64,000 nt of DNA from Deltaproteobacteria bacterium (GTDB lineage Bacteria; Desulfobacterota; Binatia; UBA1149; JAJCZL01). The position numbers and the translations under genes were made by a program. Positions 8,834 through 18,304 of this stretch are shown piece after piece (within the stretch, counting starts at the first letter, position 1; each line of letters starts with the position of its first letter). The stretch lies in the NCBI GenBank assembly GCA_029262415.1, contig JAJCZL010000057.1, positions 62,001 through 126,000 on the forward strand, written 5' to 3'. The notes under the pieces are model-generated. The model was not told the origin of the DNA and ran no database searches. It worked only from the letters and a program-made list of their open reading frames with translations.

Positions 8834-11299
8834 ATGCTGGCCGAACGCTACACCGCGGGACTCGCAGATGCTGTGCGCGGAAAGTGCCTTGGACTTCGTC
8901 TACGACGCGAATTTCAGGGCGGGACCATCCGTAACCTCGCGTGCGAACTCTCCAACACATCCGCGACTGGTGCGTCGCAACTACCCGCCGAGACATTTTT
9001 CGAGGCCTCATACCCGACAGGCACCATTCTGCAGGGCCTCGAGGCACTCGCAGCCGGACACGGCCGGCCGATTATCCTGACCGGTCGTGCTGGATCGGGA
9101 AAGTCACACGCCCTTGGCGTCTTCCATCATGCACTGTCTGAGCCCGAAACGGCGCAAGAGTGGTTAGAGACCTGGAGCCGCCGTCTCGGCCACGCGCTTC
9201 CCGCACGGTTTCCCGAACACGCCAACCTGCAAGTCCTCAGCGAGAACCTTGATGGCTCGGTTTACCAGGTCTTATGGGACTACGTCCTGAACTGGCACTT
9301 TCGTGGTGAGTGGGGACGTGCCCAATCCGAAGAGCAGGGTCGCATACTCTACGAGGTTCCTGCACGCGAGATATTCGAAGAGATGTTCCGGCTGCAACCG
9401 GCAGTGTTCCTATTTGACGGCTTCGAGCGTTGGCTCGCGAACCTACCCGACAGCGAAGAACAGCCGTTTCGAACCAGATCGTGGCAGTTGGTGCAACTCC
9501 TTGCGGAAATCGCGAAGGACTACCCTAACCGCATCGCCATGGTGTTCTCGATCGACGACAAACGCTCCGACGCGTTCGAAAAACTCGAGTTCTTGTCGCC
9601 CCGTATCATCGACACCGAGTTGCCCTCAGCGCGTGGCGAACGCGCCCATTGGCTGGTACACCGGATGTTCGAGAATCGTTGGGAGATCGCCGAGTGCTCG
9701 ATTCGCGCACAGCTCGAACCGTACGTCGAACAGTACGTCGATACCTACGACACCCCGGTCGGCGTTCGACCCACGCTCTGGCGGGCGTTTCTTGACGCAT
9801 GGCCCTTCGTGCCCGGACTCGTCCGGCTTATCGAAGACCGGATCGATGTCGACGACCCCGCACAGAGTGCGCGGGTAACAGTCAAACTCCTCGCCGATCT
9901 ATTCGAGCGCCAACCGCGCCGCACGCGGGTGATCAACGTCTCCGACATCGGTTTGAACGACGACGACGAAGGAATAGCCCTTTGGCTGGGCGCGGCGATG
10001 AATGAAGAAGGCGCGTTGCTACGCGAACGCGCGATCGAGAATCTTACCCAGGTCTTCGACGCGGTCGGGAGAACCAAGTCGACGATCCCTCACGCCGCCG
10101 CGATCATGAGCGCACTCTGGGTGCGATCGGTAACTCCGCGCGACGGCGACGACGACTCGGGTAGCGACCTGCGCTCTCTATTGCTCGACATTACCCACGG
10201 CGAAAAGATCGGTGTCGTCGCGCTTGAAACCGAGCTTGCGACTATTCGTAACCTCAGCCTGTTCGTCCACGAGGACAACGGTCGCTACCGTATTTGCGAC
10301 ACTCCGAACCCGCGCAACCGGCTGCTGATCGAAGCCCATGACAACACGAACTTCAAAGACGGTTCGGATCAGCGCGAACTCGCCAATCAGATCCGTCACG
10401 TCATCGGCGCACGCGAAGACGTTGCACACTCATTCCGGCTGGTCGTCCTCCGCCGTCACTGGCAGGTGGCGCCGTGGCGCGAAATGGACGAAGAATGCCG
10501 GCCACCGGCTTGGGACGGGAGAATCGTTTTGCTGGTCGTTCCCGAAGCACCCCATCATATCGAGTCCACACTCGGCCGCTGGTTGCGCGATCACGTACCG
10601 AACCGGCGCAACACCATTCGGTTTCTCCTTCCGAGCGAGGGATCGGGTAACGTCTACGAGGATCCGGAACTCTTACTGCCGATTCGCGGAATGCTACTCG
10701 CCGACAGGTGGGAAACCGAGGATCCTGCCTACCTCGACCACTACGCCGAGTTTCAAGCACGTGCACGCGAGCTGATCCGCAAGCGGTTCGACCGCTTCGC
10801 AGTCGTCGATATCTGGGACGACGAGGACGCACGACGATCGCGTTTCCACGTCGTTAAGCACGAGTCAGAAGGCGCAGGCATCCCCGACGCTGTCGATGCG
10901 TATATCCGCCAGAACCTAGTCAAGCCGGGATGCTTCGACGAAATGCTACTGGAGTTCGCGCATGCCAACGAAACGGTAGGTGCGGTACTGGCTGCTCTGC
11001 AGGAACCGCGACCCAACCGCAAGTTAACGATCCCGTGGATCGGCCACAGTTCGATCATCAAGAAGTTGGAGAAACTCTGTGCGGAGGGCCGTATCACTTT
11101 GGACATCAGCAGCACACGTAGCGGAGACAGAGGAAACGACCCCAGATCGCACCAATCGACCGCAAGCGACCGGCTCGCGCGAACCATCACGTCGGATGAG
11201 GAAGCTGAGCAGGTCCGCCTATCGTTGCCGGGGGATTCTCCGAGCGTGGATAGGTCGGCAGGCGGCGGTGCAGGCGGCACCGGCAAAGTATCCAAGTAG
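8834..11299 (+). CDS. large P-loop ATPase, DUF499/PglY-like
   Basis: N-terminal FFEASYPTGTILQGLEAL then Walker A GRAGSGKS; Walker-B-like VFLFDGFERWL; FSIDDKR sensor-like strand; Gly/Ser-rich C-terminal tail. Family assignment is by motif architecture only. Confidence 0.6.
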   Translation: MLAERYTAGLADAVRGKCLGLRLRREFQGGTIRNLACELSNTSATGASQLPAETFFEASYPTGTILQGLEALAAGHGRPIILTGRAGSGKSHALGVFHHALSEPETAQEWLETWSRRLGHALPARFPEHANLQVLSENLDGSVYQVLWDYVLNWHFRGEWGRAQSEEQGRILYEVPAREIFEEMFRLQPAVFLFDGFERWLANLPDSEEQPFRTRSWQLVQLLAEIAKDYPNRIAMVFSIDDKRSDAFEKLEFLSPRIIDTELPSARGERAHWLVHRMFENRWEIAECSIRAQLEPYVEQYVDTYDTPVGVRPTLWRAFLDAWPFVPGLVRLIEDRIDVDDPAQSARVTVKLLADLFERQPRRTRVINVSDIGLNDDDEGIALWLGAAMNEEGALLRERAIENLTQVFDAVGRTKSTIPHAAAIMSALWVRSVTPRDGDDDSGSDLRSLLLDITHGEKIGVVALETELATIRNLSLFVHEDNGRYRICDTPNPRNRLLIEAHDNTNFKDGSDQRELANQIRHVIGAREDVAHSFRLVVLRRHWQVAPWREMDEECRPPAWDGRIVLLVVPEAPHHIESTLGRWLRDHVPNRRNTIRFLLPSEGSGNVYEDPELLLPIRGMLLADRWETEDPAYLDHYAEFQARARELIRKRFDRFAVVDIWDDEDARRSRFHVVKHESEGAGIPDAVDAYIRQNLVKPGCFDEMLLEFAHANETVGAVLAALQEPRPNRKLTIPWIGHSSIIKKLEKLCAEGRITLDISSTRSGDRGNDPRSHQSTASDRLARTITSDEEAEQVRLSLPGDSPSVDRSAGGGAGGTGKVSK

Positions 11300-11407
11300 T
11301 CGTTCCTGACCCAGAGGGCGGACAAAAACCTCTCGAAATAGCGTGGGCGGAATACAAACCGGCGCGACGAAAATAGGTAAAGGCTGCTTCCGCACCCAGC
11401 GGCAATG

Positions 11408-12202
11408 CTAGCCCGCCTGGTCCGGAGGTACCAGAGCTTGCGCGCGCACGGGCATGAGCAATGCAGCCGCCACACCGGGGGCTTTGACGGTGCCGGGTAG
11501 GCCCACGCGGTACCCCTCTTTCGCGGGGCCAGGCCCAAAAGTCCCGAAAAGTCTGTCCCACAGGCTGAAGATCGTCCCAAAATTCGAATTCAGCTCCCGG
11601 GTACGGGCAACGTGGTGGCGTCGGTGAAGCGAGGGCACGATGAAAACGGCCCCCGCGACGCGCTCAATCGTGCGGCCTTCGCCGATATCGGCGTGCTCGA
11701 AATAGTTAAAGCCGTTGAATATGGCTTCGAACATGACGACCGCGTGGGCCGGCGCGCCGAGCAAAACGATAGCGGTCAACCGCAATGGAAAGGACAGCAA
11801 CAACTCCCCTGGGTGAAAGCGCGCCGCCGTCGAAACCGTCAGCGCGGTATCGCTGTGGTGAACTTGGTGAAAGCGCCACAACACACCAACGCGATGGTTT
11901 ACCCGGTGCCACCAGTACGAAACCAAATCCAGGCCTGCGACCGTTACCGGGAACGACAGCACTGCCGGGGCATCGACCAAATTGAAAAGTCCAATGTTCG
12001 CTTCACGCGCACGCTGCGAAGCCCAAACCATGCATAACCCGCAAGCGAGCGCGGTCACCACCCCACCCGCAACGAATAGCGCCGTGTTAACACGTACGTT
12101 TCCCGGGCGACGCGAAAATGGAAACAAGCGCTGCAGGATCCAGGCAACCGCCACGACCGTGGCTAAGCTGAGCAGACGAAGCGTACGTGGGTCGTCGCTC
12201 AT
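11408..12202 (-). CDS. sterol desaturase / fatty acid hydroxylase superfamily membrane protein
   Basis: Histidine boxes HRVNH, HQVHH, HRRHH with TM segments; start at 12202 overlaps the upstream stop by 1 nt. Confidence 0.85.
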   Translation of the reverse strand: MSDDPRTLRLLSLATVVAVAWILQRLFPFSRRPGNVRVNTALFVAGGVVTALACGLCMVWASQRAREANIGLFNLVDAPAVLSFPVTVAGLDLVSYWWHRVNHRVGVLWRFHQVHHSDTALTVSTAARFHPGELLLSFPLRLTAIVLLGAPAHAVVMFEAIFNGFNYFEHADIGEGRTIERVAGAVFIVPSLHRRHHVARTRELNSNFGTIFSLWDRLFGTFGPGPAKEGYRVGLPGTVKAPGVAAALLMPVRAQALVPPDQAG

Positions 12203-13143
12203 CACTTGCGCGCGAGCAGTCTGCCCAAAGCGGCCCTTTCTTCGGGAGACGACGGGACCTCCTGCAACGCTTCGATCGGCCGGAGCTTGGCTAGAAGCCC
12301 CTCGCCGTCGGCAAGTTGGATGTTCAACCCCGGACGTGCGTTCAACTCGAGGACCAGCGGGCCGAGGTCGCGATCCAGGACGATGTCGCAGCCGAGGTAT
12401 CCGAGTCCGACCAAGTCGTAACAACGCGCACCGAGTTCACACAGGCGATCCCAGTGCGGGATCACGGTACCCGCGAGCGGTGAGCCGGTGTCTGGGTGGT
12501 GGTCAACGATCTTGTCTCGCCAGACTCCGGAGACCGTGGTTCCCGTAACGAGATCCACTCCGACTCCAACCGCCCCCTGGTGGAGGTTAGCCTTGCCGTC
12601 CGACATCCGCGTCGGCAGTCGAACCATCGCCGCAACGGGCACGCCCCTGAATACGATCATGCGGATGTCGGGAACACCCCGATAGCTCAGCTTCTCGAAT
12701 AGCCGATCGAACTTGACGCGGTACTCAATCATCGCGATGTCCGGCTTGCCGCCAAGGCTGTGCATACCGCTCAGGATGTTCGAGACGTGGTGCGAAACCT
12801 CGGCGATGGTCAAGACGTTGCCGCTGCTTAGCCGAAAGCGATCGCGGGCACGGCCGGTAACAACCAAAACGCCTTTACCTCCGCTGCCCTGAGCGGGCTT
12901 GATCACGAAGTCTTCTTCGTCGCCGATCAACTCGAGTAGGTCGCGTACCTGGTGCTGAATCTCGACGACCGCGTACAACTTGGGGACCGCAATCCCCGCA
13001 CGCACCGCGAGTTGTTTAGTCAACAGCTTGTTGTCAACGAGCGGATACAAACGACGCGGGTTGTACTTCTGGATGAAGTCGCCATTGCGGCGGTTCATGC
13101 CAAGCAAGCCGTAGCGGTGCAATGCTCCGGGGCCGGCGATCAT
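12202..13143 (-). CDS. RimK-like alpha-L-glutamate ligase homolog (ATP-grasp)
   Basis: GLLGMNRRNGDFIQKYNPRRLYPLVDNKLLTK start typical of the RimK-related family; FVIKPAQGSGGKGVLV ATP-grasp loop; VLELNARPGLNIQ; ATGA overlap with the upstream gene. Confidence 0.85.
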   Translation of the reverse strand: MIAGPGALHRYGLLGMNRRNGDFIQKYNPRRLYPLVDNKLLTKQLAVRAGIAVPKLYAVVEIQHQVRDLLELIGDEEDFVIKPAQGSGGKGVLVVTGRARDRFRLSSGNVLTIAEVSHHVSNILSGMHSLGGKPDIAMIEYRVKFDRLFEKLSYRGVPDIRMIVFRGVPVAAMVRLPTRMSDGKANLHQGAVGVGVDLVTGTTVSGVWRDKIVDHHPDTGSPLAGTVIPHWDRLCELGARCYDLVGLGYLGCDIVLDRDLGPLVLELNARPGLNIQLADGEGLLAKLRPIEALQEVPSSPEERAALGRLLARK

Positions 13144-14681
13144 CGTAGCCGTCTGTCCGCGAAGAGCACTGCGCGGAACCTCCAAAACTCCGACAAACGG
13201 TAGCCGGTGTAGCGACCCAGCAACAGCGTCGCAGCCAAAACAACAAGGAGCAATTCGGGGAATACGAACAGCAAATACGTGAGCTGCTTGGTACTCATCA
13301 AAACGTAGGCAAGGCTCGCAACAACCAGACTACCGGCACCTTGCTGCAACGCGTCCCGGGCACCGTTCTCTTCCCATACCACCGACATCCTTTCGATCGT
13401 CATTGCCAACACGACCATCGGAAACAGGGCGACCGATAACCCGCCCTGAAACCCAAGCTTGTGCGTCAATAATGTTACCGCAGCCATTAAGATAACGACG
13501 ATGATCAAGACCGCTGCCACGCGTGGGACGGCAAGCAAGTGCAGTGTCTCAAAGTAGAAGCGGATACTCAGCCCCAAAGCGACGATCAAACTGAACAGTA
13601 CGAGACCCGAGACCAGTTGCGTCTCGCGGAACGCCAACGCGATCAGAACCGGCATGAACGTGCCAAAGGTATGAAACCCAATGACGTTGCGCATGAACAC
13701 CACTAAGAACGCGCCGAGCGGTATCGTCAGGAGGATCTTGTAAACGTTCTGAGTCCCGATCGGCAACCCAAACAGCGAGTATTCGAGGATCCGTGAGCCC
13801 TTCAAGCGCGCCCGTGTTTCCGCCACTGACACCACCGCACGGATGTCGCTCGCAATCGAGAAGTCAACCACCGCGGGTTCTCCACCCTTAACCCTCACCA
13901 ACGGATCGTTGCCGACACGCCAGACCAAGAAATGCGCGGGGTATCCGAGCTTGCCGGTCATCGGATCGAAAGCCATCCATTGGTTCTCATCGTGCACCTC
14001 GAGCCACGGCTGCAACGACGCCTCGCGAACACCATCCGAGAGCTTGAGACCGTACACGATGCGAGCGGGGATGCGGGCGCCGGCGAGTATGTCGACAATC
14101 TTGGCTACAAACTCATCCTTCGACTCCGTCGTGCCACGGATGAGCTGAACGCTTTCGTCACCACCCACCCCGTTCAGGGTCTTGATCAACTCGCGCGTGA
14201 ATGACGCGATATCGGCCGAGTGACCGCGCACCGCCTCAAGCAAGCTGTTGACCGCCGATTTGTACGGCTCCGGGTAGTCCGGCTTGTCCGGATACGGCGG
14301 CTGCGGCGCCGTCCAGGCTGCCGGCGGCTCGCTCTCCTGATGCAGTAAGGCGCGGTAGTACAGGACCTGTTGCCCCGACGCCTTGCGCACGGCCCACATT
14401 GAAACGCGGTTTTCACCGTTGTCTTCGGTCGAAGAACCGTAGTTGCTCGAAACAAAATCCTCGCCCAGCAACGCGAACCCGGGAGGGTTGCGAGGAATGT
14501 AGAACTCGACTTTCGCAGGGGTGTTCTTGCCCTTGAACGATAACCGCGCCTCGACAGTCCAAACCTCGGTCTTCTCCGTGGGGCTGAGCGGCAGGCCGAG
14601 TGCCGTCGTCTTGTAGAGGCAGAGTGAGAGTCCAATAGCACTCAGCACGAGCGCGAGGGTGCGGACCTGGAGGTCTTTCAT
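13140..14681 (-). CDS. inactive-transglutaminase-like domain fused to 7TM membrane domain
   Basis: N-terminal signal/TM, transglutaminase-like segment ARIPARIVYGL...SLQPWLEVHDENQWMAFDP without the catalytic Cys/His, then about seven TM helices. Confidence 0.82.
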   Translation of the reverse strand: MKDLQVRTLALVLSAIGLSLCLYKTTALGLPLSPTEKTEVWTVEARLSFKGKNTPAKVEFYIPRNPPGFALLGEDFVSSNYGSSTEDNGENRVSMWAVRKASGQQVLYYRALLHQESEPPAAWTAPQPPYPDKPDYPEPYKSAVNSLLEAVRGHSADIASFTRELIKTLNGVGGDESVQLIRGTTESKDEFVAKIVDILAGARIPARIVYGLKLSDGVREASLQPWLEVHDENQWMAFDPMTGKLGYPAHFLVWRVGNDPLVRVKGGEPAVVDFSIASDIRAVVSVAETRARLKGSRILEYSLFGLPIGTQNVYKILLTIPLGAFLVVFMRNVIGFHTFGTFMPVLIALAFRETQLVSGLVLFSLIVALGLSIRFYFETLHLLAVPRVAAVLIIVVILMAAVTLLTHKLGFQGGLSVALFPMVVLAMTIERMSVVWEENGARDALQQGAGSLVVASLAYVLMSTKQLTYLLFVFPELLLVVLAATLLLGRYTGYRLSEFWRFRAVLFADRRLR

Positions 14682-15655
14682 TCGTGGTCTCCGTTCGAGG
14701 TAGGCATTTTCCCCGAGCGTTGTGCGGCGGGTTGTCGGATGGGTCTGATCGGTTGAGCGTCGCCCTGCGCGGGCTCAACCTCGACAGCGTCTGCGCCTCC
14801 CGCGTCCGCGGCAATGGTGTCGTCCTCGAGCGGAGAGCCTTCGTCGACGCGGATGTCGAGATCCCCGACCGGCGGGTCTTGGTATTCACACTCGGCGGCA
14901 ACCACAAACGTGTGGTTGGGATCGATTAACGCTACGCGGCTGAGGAAAGTACGGCCAAGCAAAATCGGATACACAAACCCCTCCCGCGGCGTCAACGTAA
15001 ATTCAACGTCGTGGTGCTCCCCATTGAAACAAATCGGCATCTTGACGACGGGACGCACGGCCGTAACGCGACCGTGTTGGCGAATCTTCGCCTCGCGCAC
15101 CACCGGCTGTTCGACGGTCAGTACCGCGGGCGCATCTTCGGTCTCATCCAGATGCAGATCGAAACGAACCCATTCTGCGCCTTTCCCGGTCTTGCCGGGT
15201 TTCAGGAAGTACTCGATCTCACGCGCACTCATCGACGAGGTTTGCGCGCCGGTGTCCAGTTTCGCTTTCAGCTTGTAGCCCCAGGGCTCGATGTAGACGT
15301 GCTCGACCCAGCCCGCGATCAGTCGGCCGGGCTCCGGGTCGGGCTCAGGCTCAGGCGTGGGCTCAGGCTCCGGCGCGGCTGCGTCCTGGTCGGCCTCGGT
15401 GCTCGCCCCCGGGTCGGCCGGCGTCCCGGCATCTCCGTCGCCGGCAGCATCAGTCGTCTCGTCAGCATCGGTCGTGTCGTCAGCTGGGCCGGCGCTCGCG
15501 ACCTCGACGCCGTCGCCACGCGCCGCGACGGCCTTTTTCACCATCTCGATCGCGTTACCGCCCGGCAACGCCTCCTGCTGTGCAAGAGCAAGAGCTTGAC
15601 CGCTCAAAACCAGAACCAGCAACACAACCGAGGTCATTCCACAACAACCACTCAT
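14678..15655 (-). CDS. secreted retropepsin-like aspartic protease ('ATP-dependent zinc protease' / RimK-associated family)
   Basis: Signal peptide, acidic/Pro-Glu linker, then LKAKLDTGAQTSSMSA (DTGA motif) and YPILLGRTFLSRVALID. Confidence 0.8.
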   Translation of the reverse strand: MSGCCGMTSVVLLVLVLSGQALALAQQEALPGGNAIEMVKKAVAARGDGVEVASAGPADDTTDADETTDAAGDGDAGTPADPGASTEADQDAAAPEPEPTPEPEPDPEPGRLIAGWVEHVYIEPWGYKLKAKLDTGAQTSSMSAREIEYFLKPGKTGKGAEWVRFDLHLDETEDAPAVLTVEQPVVREAKIRQHGRVTAVRPVVKMPICFNGEHHDVEFTLTPREGFVYPILLGRTFLSRVALIDPNHTFVVAAECEYQDPPVGDLDIRVDEGSPLEDDTIAADAGGADAVEVEPAQGDAQPIRPIRQPAAQRSGKMPTSNGDHE

Positions 15656-15745
15656 CGACCGGATCGCGGGCAATCCTACTCCACCACATGCCGTGCGCAA
15701 TCGCCCATCCTTGCCCAGGTGTGCGGTTCATGGAAATGAATTTGC

Positions 15746-18241
15746 ATGGCTGACATCGAGAAACTCGGAGCATTCTACCTGGGGCGCCGCTACGACGTTG
15801 AAAAAGGCGAGGTGACCGACGAACCGGTGGTCTACGATGCAAAAGACCTGACCACCCACGCAGTCTGCGTCGGCATGACCGGCAGCGGAAAAACCGGCCT
15901 AGGCGTCGCCCTTCTCGAAGAAGCCGCAATCGACGGGATCCCGATCATCGCGATCGACCCTAAGGGCGACCTCGGCAGCCTCTTGCTCGCTTTCCCCGAT
16001 TTGAGCGCGGCGGATTTTCGCCCGTGGATCGACGAAAGCGAAGCCGCACGCAAAGGCCGTACTCCGGAAGAGCAGGCCGCTTGGACGGCCGATCTGTGGC
16101 GCGACGGCCTCGCAGATTGGGACCAGGGTCCGCAGCGGATTCGCCGCTATCGCGACAGCGTCGATGCCGCGATCTACACCCCGGGAAGCAGCGCAGGCCG
16201 CCCGCTGACGATTCTAAAATCCTTTAGTGCGCCACCCCCCGCTGTCGCCGAAGACCCTGAGGCACTCGCCGAACGCACCGAGTCTGCCGTGTCGGGCCTG
16301 CTCGGACTGCTTGGTATTCGCGCCGAGCCGCTGCGCAGCCGCGAACACATCCTGCTCTCCAACATCATCAACACCGCGTGGCGCGAGGGCCGCGACCTCG
16401 ACCTGCCGAGCTTGATTCGCGAGATACAAGAACCGCCGTTCGAGCGTGTCGGCGTGATCGATCTCGAATCCTTCTATCCCTCTGCCGAACGCTTCGAACT
16501 CTCGATGTCGCTCAACAATCTGCTCGCCTCACCGGGCTTTGCGGCCTGGACCCAAGGCGAACCCCTCGACATCGGCAAGCTCTTGTACACCAGCGAGGGC
16601 AAGCCGCGCTTGTCGATTATCTCGATTGCCCACCTTTCCGAGAGCGAAAGGATGTTCTTCGTCACGCTGCTGCTCGGCGAGGTGTTGTCGTGGGTAAGGT
16701 CACAGCCCGGCACACGCAGCCTGCGCGCCATCCTCTATATGGACGAGGTCTTTGGCTACTTTCCGCCCTCAGCAAACCCGCCGTCAAAAAAACCGATGCT
16801 CACGTTGCTCAAGCAGGCGCGTGCGTTCGGACTCGGTTGCGTCTTGGCGACACAAAACCCCGTCGATCTCGACTACAAGGGTCTGTCCAACGCAGGCACA
16901 TGGTTCCTCGGACGCCTGCAAACCGAGCGTGACAAAGCCCGCGTGATCGAAGGTCTCGAAGGCGCATCGGCCGGCGCAGGCTTGGATCGCGCCACAATGG
17001 AAAGAATACTCTCGGGCCTGGATAGCCGGGTTTTCCTCATGAACAACGTCCACGAGGACGGCCCGGTGGTGATGCACACGCGATGGGTCTTGTCCTACCT
17101 GGCCGGACCGATGACGCGATCGCAAATCAAAACACTCACCGACCAACGCGGACGCGGCGGTGAAGCCGATGCCGGCAGACAACCCTTGGAGGCCGCCAAG
17201 CCTAGGCGTGAAGAGGCGGCGACAAGACCCAAAGCAGGCACCGCAAAGCGCCCCGCAGATGCCGCGCGCGGGTCGGGCGACGAGGATAGCGAACGCCCAA
17301 TGGTGCCACCGGATATCGAAGAGGTCTTTCTTCCTGTCACCAAACCGGCAGGGCCGCGCTCGGCACTTTTGTACCGCCCGACGCTGCTCGCAACCGCGAC
17401 TCTTCACTACACGAACACGAGTGCGAAGGTTGACCAGTGGCGGACCGAGTCGTTTCTCCTCCCTGTCGATGCCGCCACTGACGGTCCCGATTGGGACGCG
17501 TTGCGCGGACTCGGAAAAGGCAAGACCACCGCGTTCGACGAGCCTTCAACCGGTGCGCGCTTCGGTGCCTTGCCCGGCACGGCGGCCCGCGCAAAAGAAC
17601 ACACGCGGTGGAGAAAAATGCTCGCGAGCCGCCTATACCGCGAACACAAACTGCGTTTGTGGCACTGCAAGGAGCTCAAGCTCTACTCGCAGCCCGGCGA
17701 GAGCGAACGAGAGTTTCGCGGCCGCCTGCGTGAGGTCGCGCGCGAAGCCCGCGATCTGGAAGTAGAGAAGCTGCGCGATAAGTACGCGCCGAAGTTGGCG
17801 AGGATCAAAGATCAAATCCGTCGCGCAGACGACCGCGTCGAACGCGAGCAAGAACAGTACAAACAACAAAAGATTCAGACCGCCATCTCGGTCGGCACGA
17901 CGGTTTTGGGTGTGTTGTTCGGACGTAAACTCGGTACCGCCACCAATGTCGGGCGCGCCGGCACCGCGATGCGCGGCGCCGGGCGTGCAGCGCGCGAACG
18001 TGGAGACATTGGACGCGCCGCGGAAAGCCTCGAAGCTTCGCAAGAAAAGTTGGAGGCGTTAGAGAGAGAACTCGTCGAGCGCCTCGAAGAAATTCGTGAA
18101 GAATACGAACCCGATGCGCTCGAGGCACAAGAGATCGCCATAACGGCAAAGAAGACGGAAATCGCTATTGACAGGTTCGCACTCGCCTGGGCACCGTGGA
18201 ACCTGGATCCAGACGGGGTTGCCGAACCTGCGTTCGGTTAG
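15746..18241 (+). CDS. HerA-like P-loop ATPase with C-terminal coiled coil
   Basis: GMTGSGKTGLGVALLEEA Walker A, ILYMDEVFGYFP Walker B, LATQNPVDLDYKGLSNAGTWFLGRLQTERDKARVIEGL (HerA/VirB4-like), coiled coils flanking a Gly-rich hydrophobic segment. Confidence 0.82.
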   Translation: MADIEKLGAFYLGRRYDVEKGEVTDEPVVYDAKDLTTHAVCVGMTGSGKTGLGVALLEEAAIDGIPIIAIDPKGDLGSLLLAFPDLSAADFRPWIDESEAARKGRTPEEQAAWTADLWRDGLADWDQGPQRIRRYRDSVDAAIYTPGSSAGRPLTILKSFSAPPPAVAEDPEALAERTESAVSGLLGLLGIRAEPLRSREHILLSNIINTAWREGRDLDLPSLIREIQEPPFERVGVIDLESFYPSAERFELSMSLNNLLASPGFAAWTQGEPLDIGKLLYTSEGKPRLSIISIAHLSESERMFFVTLLLGEVLSWVRSQPGTRSLRAILYMDEVFGYFPPSANPPSKKPMLTLLKQARAFGLGCVLATQNPVDLDYKGLSNAGTWFLGRLQTERDKARVIEGLEGASAGAGLDRATMERILSGLDSRVFLMNNVHEDGPVVMHTRWVLSYLAGPMTRSQIKTLTDQRGRGGEADAGRQPLEAAKPRREEAATRPKAGTAKRPADAARGSGDEDSERPMVPPDIEEVFLPVTKPAGPRSALLYRPTLLATATLHYTNTSAKVDQWRTESFLLPVDAATDGPDWDALRGLGKGKTTAFDEPSTGARFGALPGTAARAKEHTRWRKMLASRLYREHKLRLWHCKELKLYSQPGESEREFRGRLREVAREARDLEVEKLRDKYAPKLARIKDQIRRADDRVEREQEQYKQQKIQTAISVGTTVLGVLFGRKLGTATNVGRAGTAMRGAGRAARERGDIGRAAESLEASQEKLEALERELVERLEEIREEYEPDALEAQEIAITAKKTEIAIDRFALAWAPWNLDPDGVAEPAFG

Positions 18242-18246
18242 CTTAT

Positions 18247-18270
18247 TCGGCCCGTGCCGGGCCGGGCCGA
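18247..18270. terminator. GC-rich stem-loop TCGGCCCG-N8-CGGGCCGA
   Basis: Perfect 8-bp arms between the convergent CDS ending at 18241 (+) and 18305 (-). Confidence 0.5.
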
Positions 18271-18304
18271 GAATCGAGGCGTACCCCGATCGCCACCGGC
18301 TGGG

